NCBI GenBank assembly: GCA_050943255.1
Contig: JBMNOV010000009.1
Location: forward strand, 1 to 51,719
Reading direction: 5' to 3'
Length of the DNA: 51,719 bases
Source of the DNA: UBA4844 sp050943255
Lineage (GTDB): Bacteria > Bacillota > Syntrophomonadia > Syntrophomonadales > Syntrophomonadaceae
The position numbers and the translations under genes were made by a program. Within the stretch, counting starts at the first letter, position 1. Each line of letters begins with the position of its first letter. Below the pieces are notes generated by a model. It made no database searches, was not told the DNA's origin, and saw nothing but the letters and a program-made list of their open reading frames with translations. Shown one piece after another: positions 24,197-32,930 of this stretch.

Positions 24197-26200
24197 ATGG
24201 GGAAATTTATATTACATTCAGATTATAAGGCTACTGGGGACCAACCTCAGGCTATTAAGGCATTGGTCGAAGGCTTAAACCAGGGTTACCGGGAGCAAAC
24301 CCTATTAGGGGTAACCGGTTCAGGTAAGACTTTTACCATGGCTCAAATTATTGCCCAACAACAGCGTCCTACCTTGATTATGGCTCCAAATAAAACCCTG
24401 GCTGGTCAGCTTTATTCTGAATTTAAACAGTTTTTTCCCGAAAATGCAGTGGAATATTTTATAAGTTATTATGATTACTATCAGCCTGAGGCTTATGTAC
24501 CTCATACTGATACCTATATCGAGAAAGACTCCTCAATAAATGATGAGATTGACAAATTACGCCATTCAGCTACTGCATCTTTATTGGAACGCAGGGATGT
24601 AATCATAGTAGCTAGTGTATCCTGTATATATGGATTGGGTGCGCCCGATGACTACTATAAACTGGCAATATCCTTACGCCCAGGGATGGAGCTAAACCGC
24701 GAAAAGTTACTTCGCCGGCTGGTTGAAACCCATTACGAACGCAACGATTATGCCTTCAGCCGTGGCTACTTCCGTGCTCGGGGTGACATAGTTGAAGTTT
24801 TTCCTGTATCTAGTGGGGAAAATGCTATTCGTATTGAATTTTTTGGTGATGAGATTGATAGAATTATTGAATTCAACCCATTAACCGGAGAAATTTTAGG
24901 CCGGCGTATGCATGTAATGATATTTCCTGCTTCCCATTTTGTTACTACTTGGGAGCATATGATGGCAGTTATCGGTGATATAGAAGAAGAATTGGAACAG
25001 CAACTGAGGTTATTTAAAAACCAGGGTAAATTACTAGAAGCACAGCGGCTGGAACAGCGTACCCGGTACGATCTGGAAATGATAAGAGAAGTTGGATATT
25101 GTAAAGGAATAGAAAATTACTCACGCTATATTACCGGACGGGCTCCAGGCGAGCCGCCATATACCCTGATAGATTTTTTCCCATCTGATTTTCTGTTATT
25201 TATGGATGAATCTCATATTTCTGTTCCCCAGGTTAGAGGAATGTACGAAGGCGACCGTTCCCGCAAACAGAATCTGGTCGATTATGGTTTCCGGTTGCCA
25301 TCAGCGCTTGATAATAGACCGCTAAAATTTGATGAGTTTTATAATAAGATAAAACAGGTAGTTTATGTCAGTGCCACTCCGGGCGATAGGGAAATAGAAA
25401 GAAGTTCCCGGGTGGTTGAACAAATAATAAGGCCTACTGGATTGATTGACCCGGAAGTAACTGTCAAACCGACTGAAAACCAGATTGATGACCTAATAGC
25501 AGAAATCCGTGATACGGTGGAGAAGGGATACCGGGTATTAATTACTACATTGACCAAGCGGATGGCAGAAGATTTATGCGACTATCTAAAGGAAATTAAT
25601 ATCCAGGTGCGTTATATGCATTCTGATATTGATGCCCTGGAGAGGCTTGATATCCTGCGTGACTTACGTAATGGGGATTTCGATGTTTTAGTGGGGATTA
25701 ACCTGCTGCGGGAGGGACTGGATTTACCAGAAGTAGCCCTGGTAGCAATTCTTGATGCTGATAAGGAAGGCTTCCTGCGCTCTGAACGATCTTTAATCCA
25801 AACCATAGGTAGGGCAGCCCGTAATGTAGAGGGACGGGTCTTAATGTATGCGGATCGTGTAACTGATTCTATGCGGTTGGCTATCGATGAGACAAACCGC
25901 CGTCGTGAAATTCAGATGGAATTTAACCAGGAAAACAATATAACTCCGGAAAGTGTGAAAAAAGCTGTACATTCGGCAGTAGAGGCAACTATAGCCGAAG
26001 AACCAGCAAACTATGACCTTATTGGACTGAAAAGCCTTTCCCGGGAAGAACGCCAGCGTTTAATTGCGGAAATGGAATTAGAGATGCAAACTGCTGCAGC
26101 CAGGCTGGATTTTGAACATGCTGCCCAACTTCGTGACACCATCAAGGAGCTGCAGCAACCGGAAAAAAGCAAGCAAAGGAAAAAGAATAGACGCAGATAA
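24197..26200 (+). CDS. uvrB: UvrB, excinuclease ABC subunit B
   Basis: A 667-residue UvrB, the damage-verifying helicase-like subunit of nucleotide excision repair. Walker A is GVTGSGKT at 38-45. The beta-hairpin that clamps DNA is at about 92-120 (YYDYYQPEAYVPHTDTYIEK). Helicase motifs include FMDESH, YVSATPGD and QTIGRAARN. The C-terminal UVR domain at about 625-660 binds UvrC. The last four codons (N-R-R-R) coincide exactly with the left arm of intergenic element B at 26186-26197, so the C-terminal tail appears to be donated by the element. uvrA follows after about 100 bases. Confidence 0.98.
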   Translation: MGKFILHSDYKATGDQPQAIKALVEGLNQGYREQTLLGVTGSGKTFTMAQIIAQQQRPTLIMAPNKTLAGQLYSEFKQFFPENAVEYFISYYDYYQPEAYVPHTDTYIEKDSSINDEIDKLRHSATASLLERRDVIIVASVSCIYGLGAPDDYYKLAISLRPGMELNREKLLRRLVETHYERNDYAFSRGYFRARGDIVEVFPVSSGENAIRIEFFGDEIDRIIEFNPLTGEILGRRMHVMIFPASHFVTTWEHMMAVIGDIEEELEQQLRLFKNQGKLLEAQRLEQRTRYDLEMIREVGYCKGIENYSRYITGRAPGEPPYTLIDFFPSDFLLFMDESHISVPQVRGMYEGDRSRKQNLVDYGFRLPSALDNRPLKFDEFYNKIKQVVYVSATPGDREIERSSRVVEQIIRPTGLIDPEVTVKPTENQIDDLIAEIRDTVEKGYRVLITTLTKRMAEDLCDYLKEINIQVRYMHSDIDALERLDILRDLRNGDFDVLVGINLLREGLDLPEVALVAILDADKEGFLRSERSLIQTIGRAARNVEGRVLMYADRVTDSMRLAIDETNRRREIQMEFNQENNITPESVKKAVHSAVEATIAEEPANYDLIGLKSLSREERQRLIAEMELEMQTAAARLDFEHAAQLRDTIKELQQPEKSKQRKKNRRR

Positions 26201-26279
26201 CACCCCCGATTATTTTTCTTTTTTAAGAAATTATCAATAGGTAAATCTGCATGGGAAGGTAGCGTGCTCTGCGTCTATT
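26186..26279 (+). repeat. IR-bounded intergenic element, copy B (uvrB/uvrA)
   Basis: This 94-bp segment has perfect 12-nt inverted ends, AATAGACGCAGA at 26186-26197 and TCTGCGTCTATT at 26268-26279. It contains TTATCAAT at 26231-26238, as do copies A and C. The left arm is translated as the last four residues of UvrB, and the stop TAA follows immediately inside the element. The uvrA ribosome binding site CAGGAGG begins eight bases after the right arm. Confidence 0.7.
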
Positions 26280-26301
26280 AACTGTTCAGGAGGCTTTATT
26301 G

Positions 26302-29124
26302 GTGAAGAATTATATATGCGTAAAAGGTGCTAGAGAGCATAATCTCAAGAATATAGATGTGGTAATTCCCCGGGATAAACTTATAGTTTTTACCGGGGTA
26401 TCGGGTTCGGGCAAATCCAGTCTAGCCTTTGATACTATTTATAGTGAAGGCCAGCGGCGCTATATGGAGTCCCTTTCAACTTATGCCCGTCAGTTTCTGG
26501 GGCAGATGGACAAACCTGATGTTGACTATATTGAAGGCCTATCTCCGGCTATTTCCATAGATCAGAAATCTACCTCCAATAATCCCCGCTCCACAGTAGG
26601 AACAGTGACTGAAATATATGACTACCTTCGTTTACTTTTTGCCCGGATAGGTATCCCCCATTGTCCTCATTGCCACCAGCCGATTAAGCGGCAGACGGTG
26701 GACCAGGTGGTAGACATCTTGTTAAGCTTACCCCCGGAAACTAAAATTAAGATAATGGCCCCAGTAATCAGAGGGCAGAAAGGGGAACATAAGAAAACCA
26801 TAAGTAACCTCCTGCGGGATGGTTTTGTCCGGCTTATGATCGATGATTACGAGTATACCTCGGATGAGGAGATTAAACTGGACAAAAATAAAAAACATAA
26901 TATAAGTGCTGTGGTTGACCGGCTGGTTATTAAGGAAGGTGTTCGGAGCCGCCTAGCTGAATCGCTGGAGCTCGCTTTCCAATTAAGCGAGGGCATAGCT
27001 ATAGTACACCGGCTGGAAATAGATGGGGAAGAGGAAATGATTTTTAGTCAGGATTTTTCCTGTCCTTTATGCGGGTTTAGCCTGCCGGAATTAAGTCCAC
27101 GTATGTTTTCTTTTAATAATCCTTATGGCGCTTGTCCGGAATGTGATGGCTTAGGAGAAAAGAGAGAAATTGATCCGCTTCTAGTACTGGATATGAATAA
27201 AAGCCTTAATGAAGGTGCTGTAATTCCTTGGTCAAATAACTTCTCCACCTTTTATAATCAGGTTATGATTACAGCGGCGGAAAAGTATAACATACCTTTG
27301 GATATGCCTATTAAAGATCTAAGCCGTAAACAAATAGATATTATTCTATATGGAAATGGGGAAGAGCGTTTTCAAATTAAATATATTAACTCTTATGGTG
27401 ATAGCAGGTCTTTTCACAGCACCTATGAAGGATTAATAAATAACCTTAAACGCCGCTATCATGAGACCAAGTCCGAGTCGATGCGTGAGGAAATAGAAAA
27501 ATACATGACTACAAGGCTCTGTCCCCGTTGCCATGGGAAGAGACTAAAGGAAGAAATAATGTGGGTACTTATTGAGGGGAAATCCATCAATGAGGTAACG
27601 GCAATGGCCGTGCGGGATGCTACAGATTTTTTTGCTAAACTTAAACTTGGCGAAAGGGAAGCCTATATTGCCCGACAAATTATCAAGGAAATTAAAGAAC
27701 GCCTTTCGTTTTTAGTTAATGTGGGACTTGATTACCTCACTTTAGACCGGGCGGCTGGAACCCTATCTGGAGGAGAAGCCCAGCGCATACGCCTGGCTAC
27801 CCAGGTCGGTTCCAGTCTGGTAGGGGTTCTATATGTATTGGATGAACCGAGTATAGGTTTACATCCCCGGGATAATGATCGTCTTTTGGCTACACTTAAG
27901 CGGCTGCGTGATCTAGGTAATACCGTGGTGGTAGTGGAACATGACGAAGATACTATAAAAAATGCTGATTATATTGTTGATATCGGCCCCCGGGCTGGCG
28001 TACACGGAGGGGAAGTAGTAGCCCAGGGCAGCCTGAAAGAGATTATGGAGGCTGACCGATCTATCACAGGGCAATACTTGTCGGGTCGTTTAGATATAGC
28101 TGTACCTGATAACCGCAGGGTTGGTAATGGAAAATTTTTAGTTGTTCAATCAGCATCTGAGCATAATTTAAAAAATATAGATGTGTCTATACCCCTTGGC
28201 AAAATGGTTGTAATTACTGGTGTATCTGGTTCAGGTAAAAGTACCCTGGTTGAAGATATCATCTACCCAGCCTTGATGAAGAAGCTTCACGGAGGAAGGC
28301 ACCGTCCCGGCGAGTATGCTGAAATTATAGGGATTGAGGCCATAGATAAGGTTATTAATATTGACCAATCACCTATTGGCCGGACTCCACGCTCCAACCC
28401 CGCTACTTATACCGGGGTTTTCAGTGGCATTCGAGAACTTTTTGCCAGTACGGCCGAAGCCAAGGTAAGGGGATATAAACCTGGACGTTTCAGTTTTAAT
28501 GTTCAGGGAGGTCGTTGTGAAGCGTGTTCTGGTGATGGAATTATTAAAATAGAGATGCATTTTCTCCCTGATGTGTACATACCCTGTGAGGTCTGCAAGG
28601 GTAAACGCTATAACCGGGAGACTCTGGAAGTTAAGTATAGAGGTAAAACTATAGCTGATGTTCTTGAGATGACAGTAGATGAAGCGGTAGGCTTTTTTGA
28701 GAATATTCCCAAAGTACACCGCAAGATCAAGACTTTGCAGGAGGTAGGCCTGGGATACATCTGCTTGGGCCAGCCGGCACCATCTCTTTCCGGAGGCGAA
28801 GCCCAGCGGGTTAAACTGTCGACTGAGTTGTCCCGGCGTTCCACCGGTAAAACCATGTATATTTTAGATGAGCCTACTACCGGGCTACACAAAGATGATG
28901 TTAAACAGTTGCTTAGAGTACTAAACATATTGGTAGATAATGGTAATACCGTGCTTATTATCGAGCATAATCTTGATGTGATCAAAATAGCTGATCATTT
29001 GATAGACCTGGGACCGGAAGGCGGAGAAAAAGGGGGAGAAATAATAGCCCAGGGTACCCCCGAAGAAGTAGCCCAATGCCCAGTTTCCTATACTGGCAAG
29101 TACTTGCGAGAAGTCTTGAAATAG
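26302..29124 (+). CDS. uvrA: UvrA, excinuclease ABC subunit A
   Basis: A 940-residue UvrA, the dimeric ATPase that first recognises DNA lesions and loads UvrB. It has two ABC-type modules. Walker A motifs are GVSGSGKSSLAFDT near 32-45 and GVSGSGKSTLVEDI near 640-653; each has an LSGGEAQR signature and a DEP Walker B. Zinc modules are visible (CPHCHQPI, CPLCG...CPECDGLG, CPRCHGKR, CEACSGDG...CEVCKGKR). GTG at 26302 is better spaced to CAGGAGG than the TTG three bases before. The stop codon TAG at 29122-29124 lies within the left arm of element C. Confidence 0.98.
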   Translation: MKNYICVKGAREHNLKNIDVVIPRDKLIVFTGVSGSGKSSLAFDTIYSEGQRRYMESLSTYARQFLGQMDKPDVDYIEGLSPAISIDQKSTSNNPRSTVGTVTEIYDYLRLLFARIGIPHCPHCHQPIKRQTVDQVVDILLSLPPETKIKIMAPVIRGQKGEHKKTISNLLRDGFVRLMIDDYEYTSDEEIKLDKNKKHNISAVVDRLVIKEGVRSRLAESLELAFQLSEGIAIVHRLEIDGEEEMIFSQDFSCPLCGFSLPELSPRMFSFNNPYGACPECDGLGEKREIDPLLVLDMNKSLNEGAVIPWSNNFSTFYNQVMITAAEKYNIPLDMPIKDLSRKQIDIILYGNGEERFQIKYINSYGDSRSFHSTYEGLINNLKRRYHETKSESMREEIEKYMTTRLCPRCHGKRLKEEIMWVLIEGKSINEVTAMAVRDATDFFAKLKLGEREAYIARQIIKEIKERLSFLVNVGLDYLTLDRAAGTLSGGEAQRIRLATQVGSSLVGVLYVLDEPSIGLHPRDNDRLLATLKRLRDLGNTVVVVEHDEDTIKNADYIVDIGPRAGVHGGEVVAQGSLKEIMEADRSITGQYLSGRLDIAVPDNRRVGNGKFLVVQSASEHNLKNIDVSIPLGKMVVITGVSGSGKSTLVEDIIYPALMKKLHGGRHRPGEYAEIIGIEAIDKVINIDQSPIGRTPRSNPATYTGVFSGIRELFASTAEAKVRGYKPGRFSFNVQGGRCEACSGDGIIKIEMHFLPDVYIPCEVCKGKRYNRETLEVKYRGKTIADVLEMTVDEAVGFFENIPKVHRKIKTLQEVGLGYICLGQPAPSLSGGEAQRVKLSTELSRRSTGKTMYILDEPTTGLHKDDVKQLLRVLNILVDNGNTVLIIEHNLDVIKIADHLIDLGPEGGEKGGEIIAQGTPEEVAQCPVSYTGKYLREVLK

Positions 29125-29257
29125 ACACAGATAACGCAGATCGGCACTTATCAATACCCCGCATAGGGGTGCGGTATAATCTGTAAATATCTGCGCCTTA
29201 ATTGCGAGCACAGGGAGCATTCGTACTTCCTCTTTGGAGGTGTTATCTGTGTCCATT
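29120..29257 (+). repeat. IR-bounded intergenic element, copy C (uvrA/uvrC)
   Basis: A 138-bp element with 16-nt ends that match at 15 positions when inverted: AATAGACACAGATAAC at 29120-29135 and GTTATCTGTGTCCATT at 29242-29257. Inside are TTATCAAT at 29148-29155, a short GC-rich hairpin (ACCCC/GGGGT region, 29156-29172), and ATCTGCGCCTTAATTGCGAG at 29189-29208, which aligns with copy A at 4109-4129. The uvrA stop codon is inside the left arm. The uvrC ribosome binding site follows the right arm. Confidence 0.75.
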
Positions 29258-29277
29258 AAAACCAAAGGGTGATTTCT

Positions 29278-31095
29278 ATGTTAAAGGAGCGTTTGCGTAA
29301 TGTGCCCCTTAAACCCGGGGTTTATCTTTATAAAGATGAGACTGGTAAGGTAATCTATGTAGGTAAAGCTAAGATCTTGCGTAACCGTATGCGCTCATAT
29401 TTTCAATCCCGGGATAGAATGCACCCCAAGGTGCGGGCGATGATGGCACGAGTGGCCGATTTTGACTACATCGTAACCGGGAGCGAAGTTGAAGCACTTA
29501 TACTGGAAAATAACCTTATTAAGGCCTATAAACCCCGTTACAATATTGACCTGCGCGATGATAAATCATATCCCTACCTAAAAATAAGTATTGGTGATCT
29601 TTACCCCCGCCTTTCCTTGGTGAGGGAAAAAAAGGATGGTATTTCCCGTTATTTTGGACCCTATACTGATGTTACCTCTTTACGGGAAACTATCAGGTTA
29701 TTAAATCTGGTTTTTCCCCTGCGTACTTGTAAGACCCTGAAGGTAGGCCGGCGTCCCTGTTTAAATCGAGACATTGGACATTGTCTGGCACCTTGTACAG
29801 GGAAGGTTAACCAGGAGGAATACCGCCAGGTAGTTAATGCCCTATTGGACTTCCTGCAGGGCAACTCTCGCGAACTCCTGCAGCAGAAAGAAGAGGAAAT
29901 GAAAAAGGCAGCCTCCCTCTTGGAATTTGAAAAGGCTGCGCGGTTACGTGACCAGATAGAAAGCATACGGAAAATCGGAGAAAAACAGAAAATCACTTTT
30001 GCTAGTTCCTTTAATTTGGATATGGTAATCTTGACCGGCGAGGAGAAAGAGAGTCTGGTTCTAGTTTTTAATATACGCGGGGGCACTATAACCGCCAAAG
30101 ATACCTACTGGTTAAATCGGGTTATTGGAGAAGATGAAGGCCAGGTCATGGAATTTTTCTTAAAGAGTTATTATCATGACCATGATGACATACCGGTTGA
30201 GATACTTGTTAATTATTTGCCAGCCGGGTTAGAAGTATTAGAATCCTGGCTTAAGGACAAGAGCGGACGCAAAGTTGATATAAAGATACCACAAAGGGGA
30301 GGCAAAAGAAGTCTGCTTGATATGGGGATAAAGAATGTAGCCTTATTATGGCAGGAAAGGTATGATGAAAACCAGAACAATATGGCTATACTTAAGCATT
30401 TAGCTCAGGTACTGGGGCTGGAAGTTATTCCTGAGAGGATAGAGTGTTATGACATTTCTCATTTAGGAGGGGAAGATACCGTAGCATCTATGGTAGTTTT
30501 CACCGGGGGATTAGCAGATCGCAAGGCTTATCGCCGCTTTAAAATAAGGGTTGATCAAAATAATGATTTTGCTTCCTTAAGCGAGGCCCTTAAGAGGCGT
30601 TTTCAACGGGCACAGGAAAAAGACCCATCCTTTCTACCTGAGCCCGACCTGATTTTAATTGATGGTGGTTTGGGGCAGGTGAATGCAGTTAATACCGTTT
30701 TGCGGTCCCTGCAGGTTGATATACCGCTTTTCAGTCTGGCTAAAAAAAATGAAGAGATTTATGCCCCTGGGTCTGTTCATCCCTTGCAGCTGTCCCGCCG
30801 GGATGAAGCCCTTAAATTATTGCAGCGGGTAAGAGACGAATCCCACCGCTTTGCCATTGAATACAACCGTCAGCGCCGGGGAGGTAAGGTTCGAGCTTCA
30901 GCTTTGGATAAAATTGAGGGAATAGGGCCTACCCGCAAGAAGAAGCTGTTAAGCCATTTTGGCTCGGTTAAGGCTATTGAACAAGCTTCCCTGGAGGAGC
31001 TTATTCGTATTCCGGGCATGAACCGCTCAGCGGCAGAAAATGTGTATAAAAATTTCCATGGTGATGAAAGGCAAATGTCAAGAGACGATACTTAA
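29278..31095 (+). CDS. uvrC: UvrC, excinuclease ABC subunit C
   Basis: A 605-residue UvrC, the nuclease that cuts on both sides of a lesion held by UvrB. Domains in order: GIY-YIG nuclease at about 10-90 (PGVYLYKDETGKVIYVGKAK), a cysteine cluster region around 140-180 (RTCK..CLNRDIGHCLAPC), the UVR domain at about 200-235 that pairs with UvrB, the RNase H-like endonuclease core (ECYDISHLGG, then DLILIDGGLGQVNA), and tandem helix-hairpin-helix at the C-terminus (IEGIGPTRKKKLLSHFGSV). The ATG at 29278 follows AAAGGGTG; a GTG at 29269 is in frame but overlaps that site. With uvrB and uvrA it completes a uvrBAC cluster. Confidence 0.97.
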   Translation: MLKERLRNVPLKPGVYLYKDETGKVIYVGKAKILRNRMRSYFQSRDRMHPKVRAMMARVADFDYIVTGSEVEALILENNLIKAYKPRYNIDLRDDKSYPYLKISIGDLYPRLSLVREKKDGISRYFGPYTDVTSLRETIRLLNLVFPLRTCKTLKVGRRPCLNRDIGHCLAPCTGKVNQEEYRQVVNALLDFLQGNSRELLQQKEEEMKKAASLLEFEKAARLRDQIESIRKIGEKQKITFASSFNLDMVILTGEEKESLVLVFNIRGGTITAKDTYWLNRVIGEDEGQVMEFFLKSYYHDHDDIPVEILVNYLPAGLEVLESWLKDKSGRKVDIKIPQRGGKRSLLDMGIKNVALLWQERYDENQNNMAILKHLAQVLGLEVIPERIECYDISHLGGEDTVASMVVFTGGLADRKAYRRFKIRVDQNNDFASLSEALKRRFQRAQEKDPSFLPEPDLILIDGGLGQVNAVNTVLRSLQVDIPLFSLAKKNEEIYAPGSVHPLQLSRRDEALKLLQRVRDESHRFAIEYNRQRRGGKVRASALDKIEGIGPTRKKKLLSHFGSVKAIEQASLEELIRIPGMNRSAAENVYKNFHGDERQMSRDDT

Positions 31096-31127
31096 TTGCA
31101 TAATCGTTAACTATCTGGTTTTTTATT

Positions 31128-31168
31128 AGGCTCAAATACCAACTGTTAGCGTATTTGAGCCTTATTTT
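31128..31168 (+). terminator. probable terminator after uvrC
   Basis: A perfect 12-bp stem, AGGCTCAAATAC at 31128-31139 and GTATTTGAGCCT at 31151-31162, is followed by a weak T-rich tail (TATTTTA). Confidence 0.75.
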
Positions 31169-31265
31169 ACCTACGAACTTTAGGATCTTTGGTATGTTAG
31201 ATTCTTGACTTGGTTAGACCTTATAATTTAAGAGAAATCGATAAATAGCAAATATGTTAGAATAA

Positions 31266-31293
31266 TTGTAACAACGCTTACTATAAATATAAT
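31266..31293 (+). promoter_or_regulatory. candidate promoter of the YvlD-like gene
   Basis: TTGTAA at 31266-31271 and a perfect TATAAT at 31288-31293 are 16 bases apart and end 32 bases before the start codon at 31326. Confidence 0.55.
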
Positions 31294-31325
31294 AGGTATC
31301 TTTAAAATTTCGGGGAGAGGTATAT

Positions 31326-31676
31326 ATGTCGGGTTTAGCCTTAAGATTTTTACTGAATATTGGTACTCTTATCTTAACTGCAGCAATTATACCTGCTTTT
31401 GAGCTTACCATATGGGCAGCTATAGTAGGTTGTTTATTCTTGGGAATTATAAATGCTGTAATTAGGCCCTTACTAATTATCCTGACACTACCCCTTAATA
31501 TAATCACTCTGGGTTTATTCACCCTAGTTATTAACGGGTTTTTATTATGGATTACTTCTATAACTATTCGTGGATTTGATATCTCGGGTTTTGGATGGGC
31601 AATAATTTGTGCACTAATATTAAGTATTTTAAGTTCTATTGTAAGTTTTTTAGTGAAAGACAGGATGTTCAGTTAA
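31326..31676 (+). CDS. yvlD: YvlD-type small membrane protein (phage holin 4_2 family)
   Basis: A 116-residue, very hydrophobic protein with four predicted membrane segments at about 6-24, 27-48, 55-78 and 86-110. It contains the IINAVIRPLLIILTLPLNII pattern that marks the 'phage holin family superfamily IV'/YvlD group. Despite the name these are chromosomal genes of unknown function, and nothing around it is phage-like. A homologue lies near uvrA in B. subtilis, so its place after uvrC is conserved. GGGGAGAGG precedes the ATG. It has its own candidate promoter and a terminator. Confidence 0.82.
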   Translation: MSGLALRFLLNIGTLILTAAIIPAFELTIWAAIVGCLFLGIINAVIRPLLIILTLPLNIITLGLFTLVINGFLLWITSITIRGFDISGFGWAIICALILSILSSIVSFLVKDRMFS

Positions 31677-31701
31677 TAAAGGAATAATAACTTTTTTTAA
31701 G

Positions 31702-31728
31702 AAGAGCCGGGCAATGCCTAGCTCTTTT
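31702..31728 (+). terminator. terminator after the YvlD-like gene
   Basis: AAGAGC at 31702-31707 pairs with GCTCTT at 31721-31726. Inner GGC/GCC-type pairs surround an AAT loop with one mismatch, and a short T run follows. Confidence 0.65.
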
Positions 31729-31876
31729 GTATGAACATCTTTTTTGTAGATTTCAAGCAGTTTGGTTGGTAAATAAATTAATAGTCAAAAATAAAGGTCA
31801 TAAAGTGTTTAAAATATACAATAATAACTTTAGAACTTGTTGTTTATTCTATTCATTAATTATGGAGGTATTTTGC

Positions 31877-32836
31877 TTGCGGGAACTGGTACTAGGGATT
31901 GATCTCGGAGCAACTAAAATATTAACCGGAATCCTTAATAAGGATGGTAGGATTATAGGAAAGAAAAGACAACCTACCCCCTTGGGAAATGCCAGTGAAG
32001 TACTAGATTTTATGGTCGAAAGTACTTTGCAATTAATGAATGCCTATGGAGTTTTGCAAGAAGAAATAACAGGAATAGCTGTTGCTTCTCCAGGGCCACT
32101 AGCTTTTCCTGAAGGAATAGTAATAGATTCTCCTAATCTATCTTGGGGGCGAGTGGAGTTAAAGGAGGAGCTTGCCCGTCGTCTAGGCCGTCCAGTAATA
32201 GTTGAAAATGACACAAATATGGCTGTTTTAGGCGAGTACCATTATGGCCGTAGTTGTCTATCGCAGGAGCTCATATATATTACTATAAGTACCGGGATTG
32301 GTGCCGGTATAATCACTGCGGGCAACCTCCATAGAGGACGTAAAGGTGGAGCGGGAGAAGTTGGTCATATGGTAATAAAAGCTGGTGAAGAGCAATGCCA
32401 ATGTGGAAAAAGGGGTTGCCTGGAGGCTTTGGCAGGGGGAAGAGCTATTGAAAAAAGAGTTCAGGAAATGATAAAAATGGGCAGGGGACAGGGTATTTTG
32501 GCCTGTACTGACCCAGGTGAAGCTGCGGGGCCGAGGCATTTGGGTATGGCTGCCCGGCTAGGGGATAAAGAAGCAGTTGACTTAATAGCACAGTTGGTGG
32601 AGTATCTGGGGATCGGAATAGTTAACTTAGTAAACATTTTAAACCCGGAAGCCATTATCTTAGGGGGAGGGGTAATGTTAGGGCTGAAGGATTTGCTGCT
32701 GGAACCAGTAAAGAAATATGTTTGGCAAAATGCCTTGGCTCTTAATCGGGAGCATTTAGTGATTGATTGTACTGGACTGGGGGAAGATATTGTACTTTAT
32801 GGTTGTTTAGCGGTAATAAATCATGGAGGCTATTAA
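31877..32836 (+). CDS. ROK family sugar kinase (glucokinase-like)
   Basis: A 319-residue ROK-family protein. The phosphate-binding motif LGIDLGATKILTGIL is at about residues 6-20. The catalytic stretch ENDTNMAVLGEYHYG includes the Asp base (about D113). The zinc-binding ROK signature CQCGKRGCLEALAGG is at about 172-186. No N-terminal helix-turn-helix is present, so it is a kinase rather than a ROK repressor. The best-known reaction is ATP-dependent glucose phosphorylation, but the substrate (glucose, mannose, N-acetyl sugars) is not certain. TTG at 31877 follows GGAGG at 31864-31868; a longer in-frame start exists upstream but lacks support. The sugar isomerase gene follows. Confidence 0.88.
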   Translation: MRELVLGIDLGATKILTGILNKDGRIIGKKRQPTPLGNASEVLDFMVESTLQLMNAYGVLQEEITGIAVASPGPLAFPEGIVIDSPNLSWGRVELKEELARRLGRPVIVENDTNMAVLGEYHYGRSCLSQELIYITISTGIGAGIITAGNLHRGRKGGAGEVGHMVIKAGEEQCQCGKRGCLEALAGGRAIEKRVQEMIKMGRGQGILACTDPGEAAGPRHLGMAARLGDKEAVDLIAQLVEYLGIGIVNLVNILNPEAIILGGGVMLGLKDLLLEPVKKYVWQNALALNREHLVIDCTGLGEDIVLYGCLAVINHGGY

Positions 32837-32930
32837 TTAAAGACGGGTTAAGAGTAAAAATTAGTATTAGGCATTTATTTCAATTTTATTAAGATAGATG
32901 ATTAGATCAAAACGGTAAGGGGGATTAGAT

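Noticed and set aside
26186..29257. Reading elements A, B and C as ordinary intrinsic terminators
   Set aside because: Their arms are 70-200 bases apart, none is followed by a T run, and they share internal sequence, which terminators would not.
31326..31676. Prophage remnant suggested by a phage-holin family match
   Set aside because: No lysis, structural, integrase or attachment features are nearby. The YvlD group is chromosomal, and its position near uvrA is conserved in Bacillus.
31727..31876. 50 extra N-terminal residues for the ROK kinase
   Set aside because: The extension overlaps a terminator, is AT-rich and unlike any ROK domain; GGAGG is correctly spaced for TTG 31877.
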